Shown here: positions 12,291 to 22,246 of the stretch, piece by piece
Layout of the letters: the number at the start of each line of letters is the position of its first letter
Numbering within the stretch: position 1 is the first letter of the stretch
DNA from: Mytilinidion resinicola
Taxonomy: Eukaryota > Ascomycota > Dothideomycetes > Mytilinidiales > Mytilinidiaceae
Length of the DNA: 64,000 nucleotides
NCBI RefSeq assembly: GCF_010093595.1
Contig: NW_022985441.1
Coordinates: 744,132-808,131 of the forward strand
Direction: 5' to 3'
Notes under the pieces: generated by a model
Databases searched by the model: none
What the model saw: the letters and a program-made list of their open reading frames with translations, nothing else
Told to the model about the DNA's origin: nothing
Program-made: the position numbers and the translations under genes

Positions 12291-12368
12291 GGGATGGGAG
12301 ATGGGGGTTCGTAATGTGATGGGATGTGGACTAATTGAAACAAGTGCACGAGGCTGGGCTATGTCTTA

Positions 12369-12599
12369 CAATGCCTCGTCATAGAAATTCGTACACTCGT
12401 TTACCGCTGCATGAAGAGCTTCAGAGTATTTTCGGCATTCTAGATAAGAAAGAAACTCGGCATTTTCAACAACTAGCAAACTCGCGAGACTACCCCAGAC
12501 ATGCCAACAGGGTTAATGTAGATTGGAATGTTCTATCCGCTGCCTCGGTTTCTATAGACAGTGGCAGGAAAGTGTACGGATGTCTATGGCAAGGCACTG
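12369..12599 (+). mobile_element. MITE, TA-flanked, family 1 (copy 1)
   Basis: A 231-bp element bounded by long imperfect inverted repeats of about 45 bp. The left end begins CAATGCCTCGTCATAG and the right end, read inverted, begins CAGTGCC. Both sides are flanked by TA (12367-12368 and 12600-12601), the Tc1/mariner-type target duplication. A subterminal core resembling CGTACACTCGTTTACCGCTGC is shared with other repeats in the window. Other copies are at 17090-17317 and 57975-58220. There is no transposase, so it is non-autonomous. Confidence 0.75.
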
Positions 12600-12601
12600 T
12601 A

Positions 12602-13204
12602 TGTAGATAATGAATGGAGTTGATTGTGAGGCATGATAATAAGCAAGTTTTAGCAATACTTATATTAATTACCACATCCTAACGAAACTGCTCTCCAAGG
12701 CCAGTCCGTGCGATTGGGACTCGACTTTGGCATGTTGTTGGCGTGGTTCGTAAAACAGGGCAGAGAGTTGAGGTAGCGGAGAAGGATAGACTGGAACCTC
12801 TCTAAAACTTTGAACAGCCATTCTCCAGAACCGTCCGCTTAAAATTGCCATTGCTGCACGAAAGTTAGTCGTATCATCCCAGCCTTTCCTGCAATTCACC
12901 ATTAACCTTGTCTCCTCACCCATTACCATATTTTATTTGTAGTCCTGGATACGCAACTTTCTCCCTTCCTAAGTTGGGGTGGGTTGGCAGGTTCTGACCA
13001 TGTTCTTCTTTGAGTACGCGATGAAGTGAAGTGGCGAGTGCAAAGGATTACGTGTTTGTGAGGGGCTTGCGGGGTGAGTGGTTGCACACCGCGGATGTTC
13101 CTTTGGATGGCCTCTTGCTCATCCTACCCACGCCTTGTCTCCTTCTTTCTGCCCATAGCAAAACAGCTCTTACGAATAATCCGCCTCTTCGTCCGTACCC
13201 CACC
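12602..13204. other. Intergenic, nothing recognised
   Basis: About 600 bp between the MITE and the 3' end of the tautomerase gene. Only short, motif-free ORFs are present. Confidence 0.45.
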
Positions 13205-13833
13205 CTAGCTCAAATCCTCCCGCGCATGTATTTCCTTAACTAACCGCTGCATGTCATGATCCTCACAGGGTGCCTCTGCATTCGCGCGCCTCTCAAACTC
13301 CCTCATGTTTTCTTCTATCCACCTCTTATCCCCACCAGCCTCCGGTAACAGAAACCCTTGCTCATAGCCTGCCGCGATATCGTCAAGTACAAAGACCGAA
13401 TGGGGATTCATGGGGGTTTCGAGACTCCCCGTTTCACGATAGGCTGAATATCCCAGGATATCTTGCCAAATCGCGGCGATCTGGATGATGAGGCTGTTGT
13501 AGAGTTCGCGGACCTCGGAGTCGGCGGGAGTTTTTCGTGGGCGGATGTGTGCGTGGATGTAGTTGATTCCTACCTACGGAGATACTGTTAACTTATTTCA
13601 AATCAGGATGACCTAGCTGATTGCGGGGCGCCAATGGACATAATGGAGAGGCATACTCGTTCGCCACCAACGTAGGTAGAGATATTTTTCGCATCATCCT
13701 GCGTGAAGCGTATGTTCAAAAAGAGAGACGGCGTGGTGAAGTGTGTGCAATGAAGTGCCGTAATCCGGGACGCGATCTCACCACGCTGGGTTTGATCGAG
13801 TGGAAAATGGTGGTGTATATCGTAGAAAGGCAT
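13205..13833 (-). CDS. cis-CaaD-like tautomerase superfamily protein
   Basis: Exon 1 is 13833-13657 and exon 2 is 13573-13205, with an 83-nt intron (donor GTATGC, acceptor GTAG); 181 aa. I chose the internal ATG at 13833 because it gives M-P-F-Y, and this superfamily uses the N-terminal proline, exposed after Met removal, as catalytic base. An in-frame ATG 30 codons upstream would bury it. The sequence has the expected PFYDIHHHFPL start, FTTPSLFLNI, and YVGGERVGINYIHAHIRP across the splice, followed by a helix IQIAAIWQDIL. Members of this fungal group resemble cis-3-chloroacrylic acid dehalogenase, but most have unknown substrates. The C-terminal extension of about 60 residues is charged. Confidence 0.8.
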
Positions 13834-14371
13834 TTTGCTTGCGTATACGGAATGAAAATACTCGTATAGGTGCTTGTTGGAGGTTCGACGGCGTTTGCTT
13901 GCTGACAATGAGGAGAGGCTCATGGCTTATGATGCAACGATCATCATCTATTCTACCCCCACACCCCTAGCGTCGATCTACCCGAGACGCAGGAAACCCC
14001 ATACATACCATTCTCTTCAATAGTCTCTTCTTCAATAAGAGCGGATATTCGACGATTGTGTCCTGGGATTTCGAGTTGTTCGAATTGCTTTCTTCAATTC
14101 AGCTAACTGGTTATATTGTAAATGGTGTCGCTAAGTCGTCAAAGGTTGCCGCACCAGACCAAAACGCCGTTAGTTGAACGCCGAAATGATACCAGTATAC
14201 CCATTGCAAGTACCAATATGCCTCCTAATCCATGTTGGCCAAACCCATATCTTTAGGCACTGTATGCCAGATTGCCTCCCACCGACTGGGTCTCGTTTCC
14301 CATACGCCGTTGTACTGTCATCCACGGTTTGGATCCATGGTAGGAAATATTCATGAAAGCATGCTAGTCAG
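13834..14371. other. Intergenic, nothing recognised
   Basis: About 540 bp upstream of the tautomerase and downstream of the small three-exon gene. It presumably contains the tautomerase promoter. No repeat or ORF worth calling. Confidence 0.4.
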
Positions 14372-14657
14372 CTAGATCCCACCACCTATCATTATCATAT
14401 TAGCACACGATGTGCTTCTGCGAATGGCATGGTTTTGAAGTAACGCCCACCGGATCGGTCTACAGAGACGGAGTAGTCTCCTATCGCCCTGTTCTGCTTC
14501 TTCGCCGCCAATGCCCTCGACTTGAATAGTAGGTAGGAGCCGCCGAAGGTGAAGACGGAAAAGATTGCGAGGTTGCGGCCACTATTGAGGTAAGCGATAG
14601 CTAATGTTTGGGATACTCGAAACAGAAGTCGTACTTAAAGAAGCGGGAGGGAGCCAT
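14372..14657 (-). CDS. Small single-pass protein, 55 aa, three exons
   Basis: Three short exons, 14657-14635, 14581-14451 and 14385-14372, with introns of 53 nt (GTACGA...ATAG) and 65 nt (GTGGGC...ATAG). The spliced product starts MAPSRFF, has one hydrophobic segment (LAIFSVFTFGGSYLLF), then a basic patch (KSRALAAKKQNR), and ends in DRSGGGI. Both splice sites keep frame and the last one converts an otherwise ragged end into the compact SGGGI terminus, which I associate with small conserved fungal proteins. The short hydrophobic segment plus basic flank suggests a mitochondrial or ER membrane protein; that is inference. No ORF over 60 codons marks it, so ORF-based annotation would miss it. Confidence 0.62.
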
Positions 14658-15872
14658 TGGGTCAGTTGGGACTGGATTACGTGACCATGAAGATGTATTG
14701 AGCAATGTGATCGGGCTTGGGGCGTGGGGAGGGGATGGTGTTGAGGGGGAGGTGTTGAATGTTGGGGCACACGACAGTCCGGATGCCCGAGGTCATCGCG
14801 AAGGCAGTGACGTTGGGCTTGGCGGCACTCTTCCGTTGGGAGGATCGCCGTAGTTTATACAAAATTCAACATTTTCGACAAAAATACCATGATCTGTACA
14901 CTCAAGTGCCCTTGTAATCCTTTGATGGAAGCGCCCACATCATCTTGTTATCAATCTAACGGAATACCCTCGATCTGAATCCTGCAAATCATGTAACAAG
15001 AAGAGCGTACGAAAGGCATCTTTGTACACGCAGTATTGACTCTGCTTCTAACAAAAATAGTCTTACGCGGTTTGATCTGTGTGTATTTACTACGATATGC
15101 TCGAAAGTGTCATTGAAGTGCCTCGGTGCTTTCTAGATATCCTATGGATGGCATTCCTATTCTCTACTCCTTCGAAGCTTCGCTCATGCGGGAAATATTG
15201 ACCACGCAGAGCAGACGCAACGTGACACGCCATGTAGACCTCGCATCTATAGATTTAGGTTCGTACGATTCGATTCGTAACTTTAAGCAACAAAAACACC
15301 AAAAGCGTCCGGAAACGGTGCCCTCGCGGCGTCCCACGATCTGCTATTATCGACCTCGCTGCGTGGAACGTAACCTGTTCCACGTATCCCTCGGAAATTC
15401 CGTTCAGTGAGACCCTTTCCGAGCTCATTGTTGGGCAGGTGAGCTCTATTATACACTTTTAGGTCCCGGTGCGGTCCCGAGTTCCGGCTTTCGTCCAATC
15501 GGAGCCCTTCATTTCCACCAACCTCACTTCATCTCATCGCTAGTTATATATTCTCTACTCTCTTCTCTCAATTCTATACGCAGTTCAATTTCTCGCGCAA
15601 TGTTGAAAAAGTTGAAGGCGTCTCCTCTATATCTCCATCGTAATGAACACTCCAAGTCTTGCTATATGGCTTTTTCTCCCCCTCCGTACCCATTGCAGAG
15701 CCGGACACGCCGCCTTAATGCATTCTCAATTCCATTTCCATTAGTGCAACAGCTTCCCCATGAATAATCTGATGCCAGTGGAACCATAAAAGCCACTTGT
15801 TCCCCGCACTTCTATCCTCTCATCCTCTTCTCCCTTCCCCACCCCTCATTTCCCTCGCCCCAAACCCCCGCC
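14658..15872. other. Intergenic, nothing recognised
   Basis: About 1.2 kb between divergent genes (the 55-aa protein and the 356-aa protein). It contains short ORFs only. The last 100 bp before 15873 are strongly pyrimidine-rich (CCTCATCCTCTTCTCCC), typical of a fungal 5' leader. Confidence 0.45.
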
Positions 15873-16996
15873 ATGGCCAACTTCGTCTCCTACGTCGCCC
15901 CTACCTCCTTGGAAAATGCCCGCGCCATCATTCCCAATGACTACGAGCCCGACCTCTTCAACGACATGGGCTTCGTACTGCGCGCCAAAGCCGACAGCGG
16001 CGAAGACATCCACCTCTGGATGTTCATGTACCGGCAACGGGGCGAAGAAGTACTCTCTCCCCTCCCCCTCCCAATCTCGCACCCAGCCCCTGACCCTCCT
16101 AGGTCATCATCAACAACGAAGTCTGCCAAACCCTCCTCGTGTGCCCCACCTACACCCCCGCCGAAAAAGAATCTATGCACGACACCCCCTTCATCAACAA
16201 GGGGCAAAACATAGACGACTACCACCCCCTCAACACGCTCACCTTCACCGACACCCCCACGACCGCCACCTGGACCCTCGCCGGCCGCGTCTTCTCGTCG
16301 CGCGCCAACCACTGGACCGTCTCGGGCTCGCACGCCGGCGTCAGCGTGCAGCTCGAATGGACGCAGCGCGGCGACGCCCTCTACAACGGCGGGCCATTCG
16401 CGGACCTGCACTCGGACGCGGGCCACAGCGCCTTCATCGTGCACGCGCACGTCACGGGCACCGTGACAGCCGGCGGGCGCACGCTGGTGGTGTCGGCGGG
16501 CAACGGGCACGGGATCCACGAGCGCATCTGCATGGCGGGCCACGTGCCCGCGCGGCTGCAGTACATGCTGGAGCGCGGGATGAACTGGCTGAACGGGTAC
16601 GGCGCAGCCATGTCGTGGTACATCAAGACGGCGTCGCGCGGGCGCTCGGCGACGATGATGCTAAATGTGTATGGGGAGACGCTGGCGGTGGTGGGCGGGG
16701 AGTGGGCGGGTGTGGAGGAGGTGGGGTTTTGGCTGGATCCGAAGACGAATCAGGTGAATCCGCGGAAGTGGCGCGTGTGGGCGGTTGTGGAGGGGAAGGG
16801 CAGGCTGGAGGCGGTGGTGACGGCGTATGGAAGGGCGTATTATACGTGGGTCAGGCAGGGGGGTGTGGTGCTTGTGAATCAATTTGTGGCGGATGCGGTG
16901 TGTACGTGGACGAGGGAGGATGGGACGAGGGTGGTGGAGGAGCAGATGGCTATGAATGAGTATATGAGGACGTTGTATGTGCAGCCGACGTCGTAG
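15873..16996 (+). CDS. Conserved-looking protein of unknown function, 356 aa
   Basis: Exon 1 is 15873-16049 and exon 2 is 16103-16996, with a 53-nt intron (GTACTC...CCTAG) joining RQRGEE to VIINNEVCQT. The leader is pyrimidine-rich and the ATG context is CGCCATGGCC. The predicted chain is rich in alternating beta-type segments (TATWTLAGRVFSS, VSVQLEWTQRG, HAHVTGTVTAGG, GVEEVGFWLDPKTNQVNPRKWRV) without transmembrane helices or signal peptide. The pattern resembles lipocalin-like or AttH/CrtC-type all-beta folds, but I do not recognise a named family. It shows the same switch from a C-rich to a G-rich coding strand as several neighbours. Real gene very likely; function unknown. Confidence 0.75.
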
Positions 16997-17089
16997 GGGT
17001 TTAGGGGACTAGGTGCGGTATTGTGACTGGGTTATTGGAAGGATGAAAGTTGAGAAGATGTATAGGAAGACTTGAAGATGACGTGCATG

Positions 17090-17317
17090 CAGTGTCTCGT
17101 TGTAGATGTGCGTACATATTCCTGCCACTGCTTATGGTGCCTCACGGTACTTCCAGAGTTTCGAATCACATATACTCATGAGGCCACCCCAGACAGCGGC
17201 GGAGAAGAGCACATAGGTAGGTTAGGAGTGCGATTCGTTGCCCCTGATGTCTATTAGTACGTTGAAGCTCTATAAGCAGTGGCAGCAAAGTGTACGAAGA
17301 GCCATGACGAGGCGCTG
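17090..17317 (+). mobile_element. MITE, family 1 (copy 2)
   Basis: A 228-bp relative of the elements at 12369 and 57975. The left end reads CAGTGTCTCGTTGTAG and later CCTGCCACTGCTTATGG; the right end mirrors it (ATAAGCAGTGGCAGC, then CATGACGAGGCGCTG). TA follows the right end (17318-17319); the left flank is TG, so the target duplication has probably mutated. Non-coding inside. Confidence 0.65.
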
Positions 17318-17699
17318 TAGAACAAGGTGGAGAATGCTATTGACAATAACTTATGCATTGAACCTTCTCAGGATCACCGGGAGATCGCTGGTGTGCTGAT
17401 TCCTACCATAAAGGGTCGGGAGCTGGCGCCATTGAACGAGGAAATCTAAGATCTATGAAGATCAGAATGTAGATCAAGATCTCCCGGTACTACCTCTTTG
17501 ACCGTAATAAGCCGCCTTATAAACTTAATAAGTGAAAAGTAACTGCGAAAGTCGAAGAGACAGACACGCGCTGGATATTGGCGTGAGAGTCTTACTGCCG
17601 GGATCGGCCTTCTCCGTAAGCGGCCTCCTCCATAAGCAGCCTCCAATATACAGAGCATGGATGATACGAAGGATGAGAAAAATCCACTTGCTCTGCCAC

Positions 17700-19200
17700 A
17701 AAATCAGGAATCCGACGACGACTCGCTTGAAGAAGTCATGTCCGCATGCACCATCCCACGGCACGCCAAGCAGTCAGCACAGGAGTCGCGATACTGACCA
17801 AATTCAAACGCAACGAGGTCGTGAAGCGCAGCCAATAGAGCGGCTCGCCCGGCCGACGGCCAACTGGCTGATCTGTTCTGGAAGACGGGCTCTCGCGTGA
17901 ATCGTGGTGTGCATATGCGGCCCAGCGCTAGCTCCTCACCTGGCGCTCGGGAGCACGAAGCCTTCCGCCTGAACCGAGTGTCGTGGAGTTGCCATGTCGC
18001 GATGGGAGGCCTTCCAGGCGAGTACGGATGGCGTCTTATCTGATGGATCCTGCAGACCCCCATCCGGCGCCGCTCAGCAGCTCTACCCACGACGCGTCTC
18101 GGTCTCGAAATAGCCATGAGGCTGGAGATGAGCCGATCCAACAAGGCAGGAGGCAGAGATTGGGTGTGGCGCTGCAGGTCCAGCACACGGCCAGCCAACG
18201 GGAGCAGCGCATCGGCGAGCGGTCCCGAGCGACAGACAGCTGCTCTCCCGCGGTGCCGTTTGCACGGAGGCGAGGCTGCATATTGTCGTGCCAAATTGCC
18301 GTGGTGTCGAGTTCCAGACGGCGCTCCGCTGTTGTGGCCAAGCGTTGGGGTATATCGCGGCGGCCCACGCTTTTTCGAAAGCGTTGGTAACAGTCTAGAT
18401 AAGCTTCCACTCGTCCCACAGTTCTTGGCCGTCTCAAGCACGTCTTGGGGATGGGGTGCGCTGGTGGGTCTTGGCCAAGAGCGCCTCGCGCCTTGGACGA
18501 CGTCGGCTGTCGTGTGCGAAGGGACGGCGTCGACGACGGTGACAATTGCAAATGCTGTAACCAGGCTCCGCAATTCGCCCTCTGTGGCCTCTCAGCGGGA
18601 AGAGCGCCCTGAAACGGCAGCAAATGGAGACATGCCCGCGAACCAGAACACGGCGAGAGAGCGGACGCAGGGCCACGGAACGGGCTGCTGCTAAACCCCA
18701 AGCGTACAAAAGACCCTTTGTTGCGTCTTATCAACACCAACGGCCTCTATCGGGTTTCTCAGCGAGGCCTCCGCGTCTCCTGGCCCCCTCCGCCACCCAC
18801 CTGGGCACCGCTTCGCTTCGTCTCGTCCCATGCCACCCGCAGTCCGGACGCGCAAAGCCTTGGCCCTCCCGCTGGGCTCCCGAAAGTGCGCGCCGCGTCG
18901 CTTCGGCCTGCCAGCGCCTGTCTGGGCCAATCTCTCCAGGGCCTCGCCGCTGTTGCGCTGTGCCGTTGAGTTGTCACGGCCACGCTCTGCGGCGGAATGA
19001 CAGCCTCCTTATCAGTTGCCAAGCCCGCATCAGACGGGCGGCGGGCGCGGCAGCAGTGGGAACGTGTCGATACGATGTGTCGATTGGTGCGCCGGCGGAG
19101 TGGCCTAGGATGAAGGATGGGGGGTTGAGTTCCAAAGTGCATGGACCGCCCGCGATGGGGAACTATGGGGCGGCTTGGCTCCTACTGTCCTCGGCCTTGA
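17700..19200. other. GC-rich stretch with overlapping ORFs, unresolved
   Basis: About 1.5 kb of GC-rich DNA upstream of the ammonium transporter with long open frames on both strands (minus 17704-18573, 289 codons; minus 18036-18740, 234 codons; plus 18624-19361). Their products are rich in Arg, Pro, Ser and Cys, the composition expected of chance frames in GC-rich DNA. One minus frame starts like a secreted protein (MRSLVTAFAIVTVVDAVPS) but then loses coherence. It could be a decayed gene, a gene with frame errors, or just promoter DNA; I assign no product. Confidence 0.3.
18397..19013. promoter_or_regulatory. Candidate GATA-factor sites upstream of ammonium transporter
   Basis: Three GATAA-type sites lie upstream of the transporter ATG: AGATAA at 18397-18402, CTTATC at 18727-18732 and CTTATC at 19008-19013. 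Fungal ammonium permease genes are commonly controlled by the nitrogen regulators AreA/NIT2, which bind such sites. The sites are short and could occur by chance. Confidence 0.3.
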
Positions 19201-19320
19201 AATCAAACTTATATATTCACCAGGCCCACTCGGTCAAGGGGTTTCAGTTGGCATTCATCTCCGTTGCTTCTCTTTCTTTCAACCTGCTGGTGGTTCGACC
19301 GACCACAGTCTGTATTCACG

Positions 19321-20938
19321 ATGTCGACCACTGTGAGTTCTCCCCCATCTGCTTTATATAAATCCAATCATTTCACATGAAAACGATGCTGACAATCCCC
19401 CCCAGCCTGTATACGACCCAGCCCAGCCCAACGGCGGCGATTCGCTCGTTGTGGACGTCAACGCCCAGTATGCCGGCCTCGAGTACCACTACACCTACCT
19501 CGTCTTCTGTGGCTTCATCGTCTGGCTCATTATCCCCGGCATCGGCCTGCTCTACGGCGGTCTCGCACGCCGAAAGTCGTCCCTGGCCCTGCTCTTTCAG
19601 TCCTTGATGGTCTGCGGAGTGTATGATACTCCCCCAACCCGCCAAGCCGAATCCAACTGACATCAAACTACAGTGTAACTTTCCAATGGATGTTCTGGGG
19701 CTACTCGCTGGCCTACTCGCGCACCGGCAATGCCTTCATCGGCGATCTGGCCAACTTCGGTCTCAAGAATGTCATGGCCGCGCCCTCGCCCGGCAGCGCC
19801 GTGATCCCTGAGATCGTTTTTTGCCTGTACCAGATGCTCTTCTGCGCCTGCACCGTGCAGCTCGTCATTGGCGGCTCCTTCGAGCGTGGCCGTATCATGC
19901 CATCCCTCGTCTTCTCTTTCTGCTGGGCCACTATCGTCTACTGTAAGAACCGATGTCTTTATCTTAATTTATACAGTTCCGTTGCTAATATAAAGAATAG
20001 GTCCTATTGCGAACTGGACCTGGAACGCCAATGGCTGGCTGTACAACCTTCCCTCCCTCGACTTCGCTGGGGGCGGACCCGTCCACATCGCCTCCGGATG
20101 GTCTGCCCTTGCCTACGCCTTTGTTCTAGGCAAGCGCAAGCACACGGGCGAGCCCTCCCACGGCAAGCCGCACAACACCACGCTCATCTTCCTCGGAACC
20201 GTCCTGATCTGGTTCGGCTGGTTCGGCTTCAACGGCGGCTCCGCACTCAACGGCTCCATCCGCGCCATGCTCGCCGCCTTCAACACCAACACGGCCGCCT
20301 CCTTCGGCGTCCTCGGCTGGACCCTCGTTGACTACATCCGCACACGCGGCAAGTTCAGCGTCGTCGGCGCCTGCTGCGGCGCCATCGCCGGCCTTGTCGG
20401 CATCACCCCCGCCGCCGGCTACGTCTCCGTGTGGATTGCCGCCCTGATCGGCTTCCTGACCGCCGTCGTCTGCGCCTCAGTCCAGGACCTCAACAAGTGG
20501 CTGCACATCGACGAGGGCATGGACGTGTTCAAGCTGCACGGCGTCGGCGGCATGTGCGGCTCCTTCTTCACCGGCATCTTCGCTCAGAGTTGGGTGTCGG
20601 CGCTCGACGGCTCGTCGCAGTACCCGGGCGGCATCGACGGCAACGGCGTGCAGGTCGGCAAGCAGTTCGCCGAGATCTGCGCCATCTCATCGTACTCGTT
20701 CGTCGTGTCGTGCATCCTGCTGTACGCGCTCAAGTACATCCCCGGCATGCACCTGCGCGTCAGCGAGGAGGGCGAGATGATGGGGCTGGACATCGACCAG
20801 TTCTTCGACGAGCAGATCGGCGACTGGTCCATGTTCGACCATGCGACGACGGTGCATGGCATCAAGGGGACCGGTGCGACCAGCAGCGCGCATAGCGTGC
20901 AGCAGAGCACGGAGATTCCTGACACTAAGGAGGCGTAG
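19321..20938 (+). CDS. Ammonium transporter (Mep/Amt family)
   Basis: Plasma-membrane ammonium permease. Four exons: 19321-19332, 19406-19620, 19674-19942 and 20001-20938, with introns of 73, 53 and 58 nt; 477 aa. The first exon encodes only MSTT, and the splice to PVYDPAQ gives the normal fungal N-terminus. Visible Amt features: FIVWLIIPGIGLLYGGLARRKS (first membrane segment), VVTFQWMFWGYSLAYS, the substrate-filter region VHIASGWSALAYAFVLGKR, WFGWFGFNGGSALN, and LHGVGGMCGSFFTGIF with the conserved pore histidine. About 11 membrane helices are expected. The cytoplasmic tail after LRVSEEGEMMGLDIDQ is the standard family end. Possible GATA sites upstream fit nitrogen control. Confidence 0.95.
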
Positions 20939-22246
20939 ATCTGTACTGTAGACTGAGGGAAAGGGAAGAATGTCGGAGTAGGAGTTTGTGGTGTTACCCT
21001 AGACTTTCTCTCTAATTTAGAATCGGGCGGTGTGGGTGGTAGATGGTGTTGACTGTTCTGTTCGAAAAGATATCCCCCTTGCGAGAATTGCTACCGCGCC
21101 TAGAACCTATGTAATCTAAAGTAAACCAATAGAGGGTGTGAACCAACCCCGCCGTGTCTATCTGTCCAACGTGATACATATTCCGTAATAAGTTTCTAGT
21201 ACACCTCTTTCTTTCCCAGGCTTCAACTCGTCGTCAATAGCGGGAATGTCTTGGCAGATCTTGGCAAAGAAATATGTCGAGCTTCGGACACCCTCCGAGA
21301 CCGGACAAACCATAGGTACTTTGTCTTTGCAACTAGTTAGTGGAAGCTGCCTAAGAATCTGATTCAAGGAGGCCACTGTTGGGTCTAAGTGTGACAGAAT
21401 TTCAGCAGGGTTACGCCTTTATTTTGCGCCACAGTTATTCTATAGCCGGTTAGTGTCAGTTAAGTATAATACAGTGTTAGTAAGATATCTTGTAAGCACG
21501 CTAAATCTGCATGCCAAGACATATAGCGCCGGCATAACCCCTCTTTCGCTCGCTCAAGCTCGGAATGCTTAATTCTGATCGATGATCATCTTCAAAACTG
21601 GTAATAATATTCCTTAACGATAGAACTTTCGTTCTACAGCCTTAGAATTCACAGAAAGGTCAATAGCTATGATAGAGCAGGGGGGATTCACCGGAGTAGC
21701 TCATAACGTCATTAATGAAATGATCAACAGCATGGCCAAGATTGCTGTAATTTTCTCATTACAGATTAGATTCATGAGGAAAAATAGCTAAAGAGTATTC
21801 ATATACTATTTATAACTTGACAAACTCGCGAGGGGAAGATTTAATGTGCCCGAATGATGGACTTGTCCGGTTACAGGGTGCGTCCGGCAACCCAGGGAGG
21901 GATGTTAGAACATCTTTTTAGATTGAAAATATGCTGACTCAAGGTCCCGGAATCCAGTCTGGTCTCGTAGTCGACGGCAAAGAACATGCTATCTGAACTT
22001 GAAATCGGGAGTCTTTTAGCTCGGCTTGGCAATCCGGCTTCAGATTCCTTGAAGGAACAGCGACGGAGTGTAAAGCGGAACTCCTGATTCGAAGGCTGGC
22101 GGCGAAAGCCTCGTGATTTCATCCTATAATCAGCATCTCTTTTTCAAAGGTTGAAAATCAGGCCTTGGCCGTTCCGGGTGCTTCAACGCGTCCTAACTCA
22201 AGAAAGCATGAAGAGAAAAACAATGCGATTTATAGGTATCTCTCGC
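20939..22246. other. Intergenic, AT-richer in the middle
   Basis: About 1.3 kb between the convergent transporter and GH125 genes. The part from about 21400 to 21850 is noticeably AT-richer than neighbouring DNA and has no ORF of note. No inverted-repeat ends were recognised; it could be an old decayed repeat. Confidence 0.4.

Noticed and set aside
12335..12610. A 91-codon plus ORF that looks protein-like and has a relative at 58090-58290
   Set aside because: Both ORFs lie in MITE copies with TA flanks; the similarity is of the repeat DNA, not of a conserved protein.
15916..16959. A 347-codon plus ORF overlapping the 356-aa gene
   Set aside because: Arg/His/Pro-rich alternative frame; the other frame has a good intron, start context and protein-like composition.
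18340..18420. A minus-strand frame (FEKAWAAAIYPNAWPQQ) resembling the entry of GH47 mannosidases
   Set aside because: Similarity covers only a few residues; the following WAATLVD-type block is absent and the frame has stops on both sides.
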